DNA of 64,000 bases from Mucilaginibacter robiniae (GTDB lineage: Bacteria > Bacteroidota > Bacteroidia > Sphingobacteriales > Sphingobacteriaceae). The notes beneath the pieces are model-generated. The model did no database searches. It saw only the letters and a program-made list of their open reading frames with translations, and had not been told where the DNA came from. Every line of letters begins with the position of its first letter. Positions within the stretch are counted from its first letter, which is position 1. The DNA lies in assembly GCF_012849215.1 (NCBI RefSeq), contig NZ_CP051682.1:2914001-2978000 (forward strand). The letters are read 5' to 3'. Position numbers and translations under genes: made by a program. Below, piece by piece: positions 17,273 through 27,622 of the stretch.

Positions 17273-19567
17273 ATGAGTACAACCAATCGTAAACAGGAAG
17301 CACTGAATTACCATGCTAAAGGCCGCCCCGGCAAAATACAGGTAATTCCTACCAAGCCAACCAATTCGCAGCGCGACCTTACCATGGCCTACTCGCCAGG
17401 TGTGGCCGAACCTTGCCGCGAAATTGCTAAGAATACCGATGATGTGTATAAGTACACGGCCAAAGGCAATCTGGTGGCTGTAATTAGTAACGGTACAGCA
17501 GTACTGGGCTTAGGGAACATTGGCCCGGAAGCCAGTAAGCCAGTAATGGAAGGTAAAGGTTTGCTATTCAAAATTTACGCCGATATTGATGTTTTTGACC
17601 TAGAGCTGGATGCCAATAACGTAGATGATTTTGTGAAGATTGTAAAAGCGTTGGAGCCTACTTTTGGAGGTATCAACCTGGAAGATATATCGGCCCCTAC
17701 CTGCTTTGAAATTGAGCGTCGGTTAAAGGCTGAAATGAATATTCCAGTAATGCACGATGACCAGCACGGTACGGCTATTATTTCGGGCGCAGCCCTGATG
17801 AATGCCTGCGAGTTGCAAGGTAAAAAGCTGAGCGAAATCAAATTGGTAATTAATGGTGCTGGCGCCGCTGCTGTATCTTGTACCAAAATGTACCTGCTGC
17901 TGGGCGTGAAAAAAGAAAACCTGGTCATGTTTGATATTGGTGGGCTCATCACCCCTGAACGTATTGACCTAGACGATATACGTCTGGAGTTTGCTACCCA
18001 ACGTAAAGATATTACTACCCTAGCCGATGCCATGAAAGGTGCTGATGTGTTTATCGGCTTATCAGCTGGTAATTTGGTTAACCAGGATATGCTGCGCAGC
18101 ATGGCACCTAATCCTATTGTATTTGCCATGGCCAACCCGGAGCCGGAAGTGGCGTACGATGTAGCCATTGAAGCCCGTCAGGATATTATTATGGCTACTG
18201 GCCGGTCCGATTACCCGAACCAGGTAAATAACGTATTGGGCTTCCCTTATATATTCCGTGGGGCGCTTGATGTGCGGGCTACGGCTATAAACGAAGAAAT
18301 GAAATTGGCGGCTACTCACGCTATAGCCGAGCTGGCTAAAAAGCCGGTGCCCGAAGCTGTAAACTTAGCCTACAATGCCAAGAATCTGAAGTTCGGTCAT
18401 GATTATATTATCCCGAAGCCGATGGATCAGCGGCTGATCACCGAAGTATCTATGGCAGTAGCGAAAGCGGCTATGGAATCGGGTGTGGCCCGTAAGCAAA
18501 TTACCAATTGGGATGCTTACGTAGAGGAGTTAAGAACACGCATAGGTGCTAATGATAAGCTGATGCGTAACCTGTCTGACAAAGCCAAGCAAGCGCCTAA
18601 ACGTGTGGTATTTGCCGAAGCAGATAACTATAAAATATTACGCGCTGCACAAATTGTAAAGGATGAAGGTATTGCTATACCTATTCTGCTGGGTAATGTA
18701 GAAAAGATCAAGGAAATTATTCAGGAAAACAATCTGGAACTGGGCAATGTGCAAATGATCAGCACGCTGATAGATCCGCCACATTTGGAGGAATATGCAC
18801 AGTATCTGTATGAAAAACGGCAACGCCGGGGTATTACGCCGTATGAGGCTAAAAAACTATTGCGCGATCGTAACTATTATGGTGCTTGTATGGTACAGTT
18901 TGGCGAAGCTGATGCTCTGATTTCGGGCTTAACTAAAAACTATGTAAGTACCGTAAAGCCTGCCCTGCAAATTATTGGTACCGAGCCGGGCGTAAGCAAA
19001 GTGGCTGGTATGTATATGATGATTACCCGCAAAGGGCCATTGTTTTTTGCTGACACTACCGTAAATGTTAACCCAACCACGCAGGATTTGGTTGATATTA
19101 CCGTGTTGGTAGAGCGTACCGTAAAGCAGTTTAATGTAACGCCAAGAGTAGCTGTTTTATCATATTCCAATTTTGGTTCTAATGATGGCGAAGTACCTGA
19201 AAAAACCCGTGAAGCTGTAAGTATTTTGCACCAGCAGTACCCAGATATGGTGGTAGATGGTGAAATGCAGGCCAACTTTGCCATGAACAGTGATTTGCTG
19301 AAGGATAATTTCCCATTCTCAAACTTGAATGGTAAAGCCGCGAATACGCTGATTTTCCCTAATTTGGAATCTGGCAATATTGCTTATAAGTTATTACAGG
19401 AAGTAGGTGGTGCCGAAGCGGTTGGCCCAATTTTGCTGGGTATGAAAAAGCCGGTACACGTTTTACAATTAGGCAGTTCTGTACGCGAAATTGTAAACAT
19501 GGTAACCATTGCCGTGGTTGATGCGCAGCAAAAAGAGCAGGCGCAAAACACCGCAGATTATTTATAA
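17273..19567 (+). CDS. maeB: NADP-dependent malic enzyme with phosphotransacetylase-like domain
   Basis: A 764-residue MaeB-type enzyme. The N-terminal malic enzyme (about 1-430) shows [10 protein letters not shown], the [16 protein letters not shown] segment and INLEDISAP. Its metal and substrate motif is [10 protein letters not shown], followed by the nucleotide-binding [13 protein letters not shown]. The C-terminal region (about 435-764) resembles phosphate acetyltransferase ([18 protein letters not shown]) and in MaeB is regulatory, sensing acetyl-CoA. The enzyme decarboxylates malate to pyruvate and yields NADPH. A TTG at 17258 is in frame, but the ATG at 17273 gives the usual [11 protein letters not shown] start. 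A long palindrome follows the stop. Confidence 0.95.
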   Translation: MSTTNRKQEALNYHAKGRPGKIQVIPTKPTNSQRDLTMAYSPGVAEPCREIAKNTDDVYKYTAKGNLVAVISNGTAVLGLGNIGPEASKPVMEGKGLLFKIYADIDVFDLELDANNVDDFVKIVKALEPTFGGINLEDISAPTCFEIERRLKAEMNIPVMHDDQHGTAIISGAALMNACELQGKKLSEIKLVINGAGAAAVSCTKMYLLLGVKKENLVMFDIGGLITPERIDLDDIRLEFATQRKDITTLADAMKGADVFIGLSAGNLVNQDMLRSMAPNPIVFAMANPEPEVAYDVAIEARQDIIMATGRSDYPNQVNNVLGFPYIFRGALDVRATAINEEMKLAATHAIAELAKKPVPEAVNLAYNAKNLKFGHDYIIPKPMDQRLITEVSMAVAKAAMESGVARKQITNWDAYVEELRTRIGANDKLMRNLSDKAKQAPKRVVFAEADNYKILRAAQIVKDEGIAIPILLGNVEKIKEIIQENNLELGNVQMISTLIDPPHLEEYAQYLYEKRQRRGITPYEAKKLLRDRNYYGACMVQFGEADALISGLTKNYVSTVKPALQIIGTEPGVSKVAGMYMMITRKGPLFFADTTVNVNPTTQDLVDITVLVERTVKQFNVTPRVAVLSYSNFGSNDGEVPEKTREAVSILHQQYPDMVVDGEMQANFAMNSDLLKDNFPFSNLNGKAANTLIFPNLESGNIAYKLLQEVGGAEAVGPILLGMKKPVHVLQLGSSVREIVNMVTIAVVDAQQKEQAQNTADYL

Positions 19568-19573
19568 AAAATA

Positions 19574-19606
19574 CAACAAGTTGCAGTTTTAAACTGCAAC
19601 TTGTTG
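19574..19606. terminator. 33-base near-perfect palindrome after maeB
   Basis: Two 16-base arms (19574-19589 and 19591-19606, CAACAAGTTGCAGTTT and its complement) surround a single T. It begins 6 bases after the maeB stop. No T-run follows on the plus strand, although the minus strand would have one, so it may act as an mRNA-stabilising end or a weak bidirectional terminator. The rest of the gap to ruvA (19607-19842) shows nothing I can name. Confidence 0.7.
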
Positions 19607-19842
19607 ACCTGATTTGCAGTATAAGTACCTGATTGAAGGATATGCTGCTGTCGGAATTTTTGAGTACCAACCCATACTGGCCCTTTGGTGATGGTACAAC
19701 ACTAAAGCTACCAACTCCCTTTAGCAATATGCAGGGAAGCAGAGTTGTACAGTGTGCTTATCCTGTTACCTGTTCAGGTGCAGAAGGTTTGCATGAGAAT
19801 AACAGGTTTAACAATAAATTAAAAGTAAGTTATAGAATAAAG

Positions 19843-20427
19843 ATGTACGCTTACATTGATGGCAAACTGGTTTTTAAAAGCCCTGCCTATGTGATTATTG
19901 AAGCTGGCGGCATTGGCTACCAGATTAATATTTCACTCAATACATTTTCGCAATTGGGTAGTGCCGAGCATTGCCGATTGTATGTGTGGCTGCACGTAAA
20001 GGAAGATGCCCACACCTTGTATGGCTTTGCCGGCGAGGGTGAAAAACGCCTTTTTCTGCACTTGATATCAGTGTCAGGAATTGGCCCGAATACCGCCCGC
20101 ATGATGCTTTCATCCATCACGCCCGAAGAAATACAAACAGCTATTGTAAAAGGCAATGTTAGCCAGATACAACGCATTAAAGGTATTGGGCCAAAATCAG
20201 CCCAACGGGTGATTTTGGAGTTGCAGGATAAGCTACGCAAGGAAGGCCCGGATACGCTGATTTCGTTGCCGGCTAGTGATACGGCCAGAGATGAAGCACT
20301 ATCGGCATTGGTTATGCTGGGCTTTGCCCGTAATGCAGCCGAGAAGGTGATTGATCAGGAAATTAAAAAAACTGACGATACCTTAACCGTAGAGCAACTG
20401 ATAAAGTCTGCGTTAAAAAGCTTATAG
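19843..20427 (+). CDS. ruvA: Holliday junction branch migration protein RuvA
   Basis: A 194-residue DNA-binding subunit of RuvAB, which holds Holliday junctions as a tetramer while RuvB drives branch migration. The opening MYAYIDGKLVFKSPAYVIIEAGGIGYQI is the OB-fold. The helix-hairpin-helix pair reads LISVSGIGPNTARMML and IQRIKGIGPKSAQRVILEL. The C-terminal domain III (about 145-194, ARDEALSALVMLGFARNAAEKVI) contacts RuvB. An in-frame ATG at 19633 would add 70 unrelated residues, so 19843 is chosen. It is followed by sprA after 26 bases, a pairing often seen in Bacteroidota. Confidence 0.96.
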   Translation: MYAYIDGKLVFKSPAYVIIEAGGIGYQINISLNTFSQLGSAEHCRLYVWLHVKEDAHTLYGFAGEGEKRLFLHLISVSGIGPNTARMMLSSITPEEIQTAIVKGNVSQIQRIKGIGPKSAQRVILELQDKLRKEGPDTLISLPASDTARDEALSALVMLGFARNAAEKVIDQEIKKTDDTLTVEQLIKSALKSL

Positions 20428-20453
20428 TTTTAAACCCTAATTAAACTGTACGA

Positions 20454-23400
20454 TTGATTAAGATTTTTACTGCACAGGTAGTGATGTGGCTCTTGGTATG
20501 TTCTGTTTTTTGCGGAACTCAAGCGCTATTTGCACAAAATAAACCCACTTTAGGGCGTAAAGATTCATTAACAATCAGTACGCCTTATCGTAATCAGCAG
20601 TCCAGAAATTTTCAGCTCAGGCAGGGTATTCTCACGCCCGATCCGCCAAACTTGGTGCGTACCATACAGTACGATGCCGCCAGCAATCGTTATATTCTTA
20701 TTGAAAAAGTGGGCAACCTGCTGTACCGGCCGCCTGTATATTTAACCTTTGGCGAGTACCTGCAATTGGTTGAACACCAAAACAGCCGTGAGTATTTCAA
20801 GCAATTGGCCGATAATTATGCTTATCAATCGCAACAGCCTGGCTTTATTCCACAAATACAGGTGCGCAGCCAAACGTTCGAGCAGATTTTTGGCAGCTCC
20901 ACTATTGATATCCGGCCACAAGGTTCGGCTCAGCTGGTATTTGCCGGGCAGGTAAACAGTAACCAAAACCCGCTTTTTAATACCAAGCAGCGCAAGCAGT
21001 TTAATTTCAACTTCGATCAGCGCATACAAATGAACCTGACCGGTATGATTGGTGATAAACTACGGGTAGCTACCAATTACAACACCGATGCTCAGTTTCA
21101 GTTTGAAAACCAGGTAAAGCTGGATTATACCGGCCATCCTGATGAAATTATCCAAAAAATAGAAGCGGGTACGGTAAGCATGCCGCTCAATACTACCTTA
21201 ATTAAAGGCAGCCAGGCGTTATTTGGTTTAAAAACCAAGTTAAAGTTTGGTAAAATGGACGTAACCAGCATTTTTTCGCAACAGCGTTCACAATCCAAAA
21301 CTATCACCATTACCAATGGCTCTCAGCAAGGTAATTTCAACCTGTCGCCTACTGACTATGAGGCTAACCGCCACTATTTTCTGGCCCAGTATTTCAGAGA
21401 TAATTACAACAAGGCGCTGGCTAATATTCCAATCATTAACTCTAATGTTACCATTACCCGCGTTGAGGTATGGACCACCAACCGTACCAATACCACTACT
21501 GACTCACGCGATATTATAGGTTTGTTAGATTTGGGCGAGAACAAGCCTTACAATACTGCTTTGATACAAGGTGGTTCTGGATTTTCGGGTTTGCCGGCCG
21601 GCTTTCAGGGGCCGGGTTATACCCAACAATCTAACTCATTGCTGCGTAATTTGCCGGCTACTGCACGGCTGACCAACTCTAATGATCTAGCTACTTATTT
21701 CCAATCGTCGGGCGCTACCGATAACTATGTTAAGCTGCCGTATGCCCGTAAGCTGACTTCTAAAGAGTTTACTTTGCATCCGCAACTGGGTTATATCTCC
21801 TTAAACTACCCGTTGAATAATGATGAGGTGCTGGCTGTAGCTTACCGTTACACCTACAATGGTGTAGAATACCAAGTAGGGGAGTTCTCGGATGATTTGC
21901 CGGTAGATGCTACCACCCCCAAATCACTTTACGTAAAGCTGCTTAAAAATGAAACGCTGAAAACCCGCCTGCCTACATGGGATTTGATGATGAAAAACAT
22001 CTACTCGTTGGGTGCCTATCAGGTAAGTCCGGTCAATTTCAGGATGTACATTACCCGATTGGATGATAAAAGCAGCATTGAAATGGCCAGCATGAACGAA
22101 GGTGCCCGTACCAAAGGCAAGTTGTGGTTGCAGCTAACCGGTTTGGATAACCTGAACCAGCAAAGTGATAAACAGCCCGACGGATACTTCGATTTTCTGG
22201 AAGGTATCACTATCGATTCACAAAACGGGCGCATTATGTTCCCGGTTATTGAGCCTTTTGGTAGTGATTTAGCCAAGCAGTTTACCAGCGGCGAGCAGGA
22301 TTTGGTTAACCGTTATGTTTATCAACCACTGTATGATTCTACCCGTACCATTGCCCAGCAATACTTCCCGCAACTGAACCGCTATATTATTAAAGGTACC
22401 TATTCATCGCAATCGGGCTCCGAGTTTCAGTTGAATGCGGTTAATATTCCGCAAGGGTCGGTAGCTGTAGTGGCTGGTAGTTTAAAGCTTACTGAAGGTT
22501 CAGATTATACTATTGATTATAATATCGGCCGTATTCGTATTCTTAACCAGGCGCTGCTATCATCAGGTCAGCCAATTACTGTGAATATTGAGAATAACGA
22601 ATTGTTCGGCGTGCAGCAAAAAACATTGTATGGGTCGAGGTTTGATTATCATGCCAGCCCTAAGCTGCAATTAGGCGGTACCGTAATGCACCTTACCGAA
22701 CAGCCGCTTACCCAAAAAGAAATTATTGGCGAAGAATCGGTTTCCAATACCATTGTAGGGTTGGATGCTAATTACAGTTCTAATTCAAGATTGTTAACCC
22801 GTTTGGTAGATAGGCTGCCTTTTATCAACACGAAAGCACCATCAACCATCACCTTTTCGGGTGAGGTAGCCAAACTGCTGCCAGGTTCGCCGAGTGCTTT
22901 AAACTTTGCCGGCTCTAAAAAAGGAACCTCTTACCTGGACGATTTTGAAAGTAGCCAATCGGTTATTGACCTGAAAAGTGCCTTGAACTGGCAAATATCA
23001 GGTACGCCGCAATTGTTTCCTGAATATACTGCTACTGATTTAAGCTACGGTTATAACCGTGCCCGACTGGCTTTTTACAATATTGACCCGTTGTTTTATA
23101 CTTCTACTAGTGATGTAAGTATTAACCGTACCGATTTATCTAACCACTATGTGCGTCAGGTACTCGAAACTGAGGTGTTCCCATACCGCCAGTCCGTAAC
23201 CGGGCAACCATTGATACTGCCTACCTTAGATTTGGCCTTTTATCCTAACGTGCGCGGGCAATATAACTATGCCACTAACAATATTAACAGCGATGGTACT
23301 TTGCAAAACCCAACTACTCGTTGGGGCGGTATGTTCCGTAAGTTGGAAACCAATGATTTCGAATCGCTGAACGTACAGTATATTGAGTTTTGGATGATGG

Positions 23401-26400
23401 ACCCCTTTATTTACAAGCCCAACTCTAAAGGCGGTGATTTATATTTCAACCTGGGTAGCGTATCTGAAGATATTTTAAAGGATGGCCGTAAATCTATCGA
23501 GAATGGTTTGCCGGTTGATGGTGACCTGACCAAGGTAGATGAAACCATTTGGGGCCGCGTACCTAAACTACAACCTGTAATCAATGCTTTTGATAGCAAC
23601 CCTGATTCTCGCCGTTTGCAGGACGTAGGTCTGGATGGTTTGAATGATGCCGATGAGGTGAAAAAGTTTGGTGATTTTGTGCAACAACTGAAATCAAAGT
23701 TAAGCACTAATGCTGCCAACGCTATTGCTGCCGACCCTTCATCAGATAACTATCAGTACTATCGCGGCCCTACGTTAGATCAGAACCGTACCGGTATTCT
23801 GCAACGCTACAGCCGGTATAATGGTACTGAGGGTAACTCTAAAACCACCGAGCAGTCGCAGTCTGAACTGGGTTTATCTACATCGGCTTCAACTTCACTG
23901 CCCGATGGGGAAGATTTAAATCGTGATAACTCTATGAGCCAGGCCGATGAGTACTTTCAGTACAAAGTGTCTGTCCGTCCGCAAGATTTGGTGGTAGGTC
24001 AAAACTATGTGACCGATAAAGTAACTTCTACCGTAAAACTGTCTGATGGTACATCACAAACCGTAAACTGGTATCAGTTCCGGGTGCCTATTGTTGATTA
24101 TACTTCGAAAACCGGCAACATTGAAGATTTTAAATCGATACGTTACATCCGTACGTTCATGACCAACTTTGCCGATACAGCAGTGTTACGTATGGCAACC
24201 CTGCAATTGGTACGTGGCGAGTGGCGTAGTTATAATGCTGAAAACAGCACCGTAAAGGTAATTGCCGATCCATCTATTACCAATCCGCCGCTGGATAATT
24301 CCACACTGGATGTGCAAGCCGTAAACGTAGAGGCCAATGGTAACCGTTCGCCTATCCCGTACGTATTGCCTCCAGGCATTGAGCGCCAGCGCGACTATAA
24401 TAACCTGCGTACCGATACCCGTCTGAATGAGCAATCACTGGAGTTGAAGGTAACCAACTTGCGTAATGGTTACTCGCGGGCCGCTTACCGTACTTTTTAT
24501 AACGATTTGCGTACTTATAAACATATCAATATGTTTATCCACGCTGAAGGCGATCAGTTAAGTGATAACAATGTAAGTGCCTTCGTGCGTTTAGGCGTTG
24601 ATTATCAGGATAACTATTACGAGTATGAAATACCCCTGAAAGTTACCCGACCAGGTACTACATCAGCCGAAGGGATATGGCCTTCTGCCAATGAGCTGGA
24701 TTTGGAATTAGCCTTGCTTACCCAGGCCAAAGTAAGCCGTAACAATGCCAAGCTGAACGGCCAGCCCTGGCCGTTAACGGTGCCTTATACCATTAGTAAT
24801 GGCAGCAACAAAATAACTATTAAAGGTACGCCCGATTTAAGCCGATTGCGGGCTATTATGCTGGGGGTACGTAACCCGTACCAAGCCAATAACGGTGTTG
24901 ATCGCACAGCCACGGTTTGGTTTGATGAATTGCGACTGACGGATTTTGACCAGCGTGGCGGCTGGGCTGCTACCGGCCGTTTCAATGCTAAACTGGCCGA
25001 TTTTGCTGATGTTACTGTAGCTGGTAGTAAAACTACTATTGGTTTCGGCTCTATCGACCAGAGTGTAAGTGAGCGTAGCCGTAGTGACAATCAAACTTAT
25101 GATATAGCAGCCAGTGCCGAATTGGGCAAATTCTTTCCGGAAAAAAGCGGCATACACATCCCGATGTATGTAAACGTATCACAGCAGGTAGCCATGCCGC
25201 AGTATGACCCGGCCAATCCGGATATTGAACTAAAAGAAACCCTGAAAGCCGCTACCAGCAGCAAGCAACGTGATTCTATCAAACAGGTATCTGAGGATTA
25301 TACCCGTCGCAAAAGCATCAATTTTACCAATGTGCACAAAGCTCGGGTAAACCCGGGGCAGCCTGCACACTTGTGGGATGTAGAGAACCTAACCGGTACC
25401 TACGCTTATACCGAGTATGAGCACCATGACTATATCACCCAAAATGATTATCAGAAAACTTACAGGCTGGCATTGGCTTACAACTATGTCAATCAGCCTA
25501 GATATTATAGCCCGCTCGATAAGGTAATTAAAAGTAATATGCTGGCGTTACTTCGGGATGTTAACTTTAGCTTGTTACCATCCAGGCTGAATTTCCAGAT
25601 TAGCTTCGATCGTTTCTACTCTGAAAATACCCTGCGTGATAACGACCCGAATAACTTTATCCCGGTACCGACTACCACCTTCAACAAAAACTTCAACATT
25701 ACCCGCGTATATGGTATTGGCTGGAACCTGACCAAATCGTTACAGATGGATATTGATGCCACCAACCTGGCAGTGGTTGATGAACCGGCTGGCCGTGTGA
25801 ACGGTTTAAAGCGCGATACCTTGTGGGAAAACCTGAAAAAGTTAGGGCGTACTACCAATTATAACCATACGCTGAACTTTAACTACAATGTGCCATTCAG
25901 TAAAATTCCGGGCCTGAACTGGATTACTGCTGTGGCACGGTATAGCACCAACTTTAACTGGCAAACTCAGCCCACTTTTGCCCTGAACGATCCAACCTAC
26001 AACGTAGGTAACACCATTCAGAACTCACGTTCTATACAGTTGAACCCTACCATGAACTTAACTACGCTGTACAATAAGTTCAATTTTATTAAAAAGTACA
26101 ACGGTTCTGACAGAAATTCATCAGGTGGGCCAGCTGGTTTTGTAGTGGGCTTACTAACCAGTATTAAAAATGTAAGCGGTACTTATACGCGCAGTGAAGG
26201 TACTTACCTGCCGGGCTATCTGCCGCAAAGCGGTTTGGGTGGGCAAGACTTGAATTACAATGCCCCTGGTATTGGTTTCTTGTTGGGTAGCCAGGCTGAT
26301 ATACGTTATAAAGCAGCTCGCAATGGCTGGTTAAGTACTGATACCCTGCAAAACCAATTGTATAGCACTACCTTGAATGAAGATTTACGTTTGCGTAGTG

Positions 26401-27488
26401 TAATTGAGCCGATACGTGATTTACGTATTGAACTAACCGCCTTACGTACGCAAAATCGTAATTATCAAACTAACTTTAAGTATGATCCTAACACCGGTGC
26501 ATTCCAAAGTTTAAGTCCGGTTACATCGGGTACTTACAGTGTTTCATACCTGTCACTAGCCACCGCTTTTGATAAACCGAAGGGGATTGACAATAGCTCT
26601 AAAGCTTTCCAAACCATGCTGGCTGATCGTAGCATTATCTCGCAACGTTTAGGGCAGCAGAACTCGAATTCAACTGGTACCACAGGCGGGTATAGTGATG
26701 GCTACAGTGCTAACCAGCAGGATGTATTGGTAAATTCGTTCCTGGCTGCTTATGCGGGTAAAAATCCTAACAAGTCCAGCCTGAACAGTTTCCCGCAAAT
26801 TCCCATTCCTAACTGGCAAATTACCTATAACGGATTAAGCCGCTGGCCACTTATCAGTGATTTGTTTGATGCTTTGGATTTACGCCATGGTTACCGCTCA
26901 ACTTATACGGTAAGCAGCTATAGTTCATTAATCCGTTACCAGGAAACCAATGGTGCGGTGAGTGTGCGCGATGCTAATAGCGATTTCTTGCCTTTTTACC
27001 AGTTTATGCAGGTAACCTTGTTTGAGCAGTTTGTGCCTTTATTGGGTATGGATATTCGTTTCAAAAACAGCATGACCGTAAGTGCCGAGTACCGCAAGAG
27101 CCGCACTTTAAGCCTAAGCTTGCTGAACAGTCAGCTGGCACAGCAAACCGAAAATATTGCGGTATTTGGCTTTGGCTATCATACCCGTAATCTGGCTTTT
27201 CCGTTTGGTTTGTTTAGAGGACGCAAGTTGAATAACGACATCAACTTCAAGCTGGATTTTGCCTTACGGGATAACAAGATATTGATTTACCGTGCGGATG
27301 TATCAGCAGCCGAGGTGTCATCAGGTGCGCAAAATATTACGGTTCGCCCGTCTATTGATTACGTCATCAATCAGCGGTTTAATTTTAATATCTTCTATGA
27401 TTCCAACATTACCCGGCCTTATACTTCGCAAACCTTCAATACAGCTTATACCAACTTTGGTATCAATTTGAAGCTGTTACTGCAGTAA
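20454..27488 (+). CDS. sprA: SprA, type IX secretion system outer-membrane translocon
   Basis: A giant exported beta-barrel protein of 2344 residues. After a signal region ending near ALFAQ come SprA-type motifs such as the GSAQLVFAGQVNSNQNPLFNTK repeat and the long Tyr/Asn/Thr-rich barrel strands. A C-terminal strand pattern (FNTAYTNFGINLKLLLQ) ends in an aromatic/hydrophobic outer-membrane signature. SprA (Sov in Porphyromonas) forms the 36-strand pore of the type IX secretion system that exports proteins with a C-terminal sorting domain. The start is probably TTG at 20454; the next ATG (20484) would remove the lysine from the signal. It ends with a terminator. No other T9SS gene is in the window. 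Confidence 0.93.
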   Translation: MIKIFTAQVVMWLLVCSVFCGTQALFAQNKPTLGRKDSLTISTPYRNQQSRNFQLRQGILTPDPPNLVRTIQYDAASNRYILIEKVGNLLYRPPVYLTFGEYLQLVEHQNSREYFKQLADNYAYQSQQPGFIPQIQVRSQTFEQIFGSSTIDIRPQGSAQLVFAGQVNSNQNPLFNTKQRKQFNFNFDQRIQMNLTGMIGDKLRVATNYNTDAQFQFENQVKLDYTGHPDEIIQKIEAGTVSMPLNTTLIKGSQALFGLKTKLKFGKMDVTSIFSQQRSQSKTITITNGSQQGNFNLSPTDYEANRHYFLAQYFRDNYNKALANIPIINSNVTITRVEVWTTNRTNTTTDSRDIIGLLDLGENKPYNTALIQGGSGFSGLPAGFQGPGYTQQSNSLLRNLPATARLTNSNDLATYFQSSGATDNYVKLPYARKLTSKEFTLHPQLGYISLNYPLNNDEVLAVAYRYTYNGVEYQVGEFSDDLPVDATTPKSLYVKLLKNETLKTRLPTWDLMMKNIYSLGAYQVSPVNFRMYITRLDDKSSIEMASMNEGARTKGKLWLQLTGLDNLNQQSDKQPDGYFDFLEGITIDSQNGRIMFPVIEPFGSDLAKQFTSGEQDLVNRYVYQPLYDSTRTIAQQYFPQLNRYIIKGTYSSQSGSEFQLNAVNIPQGSVAVVAGSLKLTEGSDYTIDYNIGRIRILNQALLSSGQPITVNIENNELFGVQQKTLYGSRFDYHASPKLQLGGTVMHLTEQPLTQKEIIGEESVSNTIVGLDANYSSNSRLLTRLVDRLPFINTKAPSTITFSGEVAKLLPGSPSALNFAGSKKGTSYLDDFESSQSVIDLKSALNWQISGTPQLFPEYTATDLSYGYNRARLAFYNIDPLFYTSTSDVSINRTDLSNHYVRQVLETEVFPYRQSVTGQPLILPTLDLAFYPNVRGQYNYATNNINSDGTLQNPTTRWGGMFRKLETNDFESLNVQYIEFWMMDPFIYKPNSKGGDLYFNLGSVSEDILKDGRKSIENGLPVDGDLTKVDETIWGRVPKLQPVINAFDSNPDSRRLQDVGLDGLNDADEVKKFGDFVQQLKSKLSTNAANAIAADPSSDNYQYYRGPTLDQNRTGILQRYSRYNGTEGNSKTTEQSQSELGLSTSASTSLPDGEDLNRDNSMSQADEYFQYKVSVRPQDLVVGQNYVTDKVTSTVKLSDGTSQTVNWYQFRVPIVDYTSKTGNIEDFKSIRYIRTFMTNFADTAVLRMATLQLVRGEWRSYNAENSTVKVIADPSITNPPLDNSTLDVQAVNVEANGNRSPIPYVLPPGIERQRDYNNLRTDTRLNEQSLELKVTNLRNGYSRAAYRTFYNDLRTYKHINMFIHAEGDQLSDNNVSAFVRLGVDYQDNYYEYEIPLKVTRPGTTSAEGIWPSANELDLELALLTQAKVSRNNAKLNGQPWPLTVPYTISNGSNKITIKGTPDLSRLRAIMLGVRNPYQANNGVDRTATVWFDELRLTDFDQRGGWAATGRFNAKLADFADVTVAGSKTTIGFGSIDQSVSERSRSDNQTYDIAASAELGKFFPEKSGIHIPMYVNVSQQVAMPQYDPANPDIELKETLKAATSSKQRDSIKQVSEDYTRRKSINFTNVHKARVNPGQPAHLWDVENLTGTYAYTEYEHHDYITQNDYQKTYRLALAYNYVNQPRYYSPLDKVIKSNMLALLRDVNFSLLPSRLNFQISFDRFYSENTLRDNDPNNFIPVPTTTFNKNFNITRVYGIGWNLTKSLQMDIDATNLAVVDEPAGRVNGLKRDTLWENLKKLGRTTNYNHTLNFNYNVPFSKIPGLNWITAVARYSTNFNWQTQPTFALNDPTYNVGNTIQNSRSIQLNPTMNLTTLYNKFNFIKKYNGSDRNSSGGPAGFVVGLLTSIKNVSGTYTRSEGTYLPGYLPQSGLGGQDLNYNAPGIGFLLGSQADIRYKAARNGWLSTDTLQNQLYSTTLNEDLRLRSVIEPIRDLRIELTALRTQNRNYQTNFKYDPNTGAFQSLSPVTSGTYSVSYLSLATAFDKPKGIDNSSKAFQTMLADRSIISQRLGQQNSNSTGTTGGYSDGYSANQQDVLVNSFLAAYAGKNPNKSSLNSFPQIPIPNWQITYNGLSRWPLISDLFDALDLRHGYRSTYTVSSYSSLIRYQETNGAVSVRDANSDFLPFYQFMQVTLFEQFVPLLGMDIRFKNSMTVSAEYRKSRTLSLSLLNSQLAQQTENIAVFGFGYHTRNLAFPFGLFRGRKLNNDINFKLDFALRDNKILIYRADVSAAEVSSGAQNITVRPSIDYVINQRFNFNIFYDSNITRPYTSQTFNTAYTNFGINLKLLLQ

Positions 27489-27512
27489 TTAGGCAGCTTT
27501 CATCAATATTGT

Positions 27513-27553
27513 TATCGGCCTTGTTTGATTCTAAACAGGGCCGATAGCGTTTT
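27513..27553 (+). terminator. Terminator after sprA
   Basis: TATCGGCCTTGTTT (27513-27526) pairs with AAACAGGGCCGATA (27533-27546), with one G-U pair and a 6-base loop, followed by GCGTTTTG. Confidence 0.75.
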
Positions 27554-27595
27554 GTACCCGTATTGGCTTAAGGTAGCTTATTGTTCCGATTGCTG

Positions 27596-27603
27596 TATCT
27601 TTG
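27596..27603 (+). promoter_or_regulatory. -7 box (TATCTTTG) of bioA
   Basis: A full TAnnTTTG match, 19 bases before the bioA ATG and after the sprA terminator. No BirA operator was recognised. Confidence 0.4.
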
Positions 27604-27622
27604 CTGCCAATTCTGAAAAATC

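Noticed and set aside
17575..18168. A 197-codon minus-strand frame inside maeB
   Set aside because: maeB is a complete conserved enzyme; the antisense frame is a composition shadow.
19633..19842. N-terminal extension of RuvA
   Set aside because: The added 70 residues have no resemblance to RuvA; the conserved MYAYIDGKLV start is at 19843.
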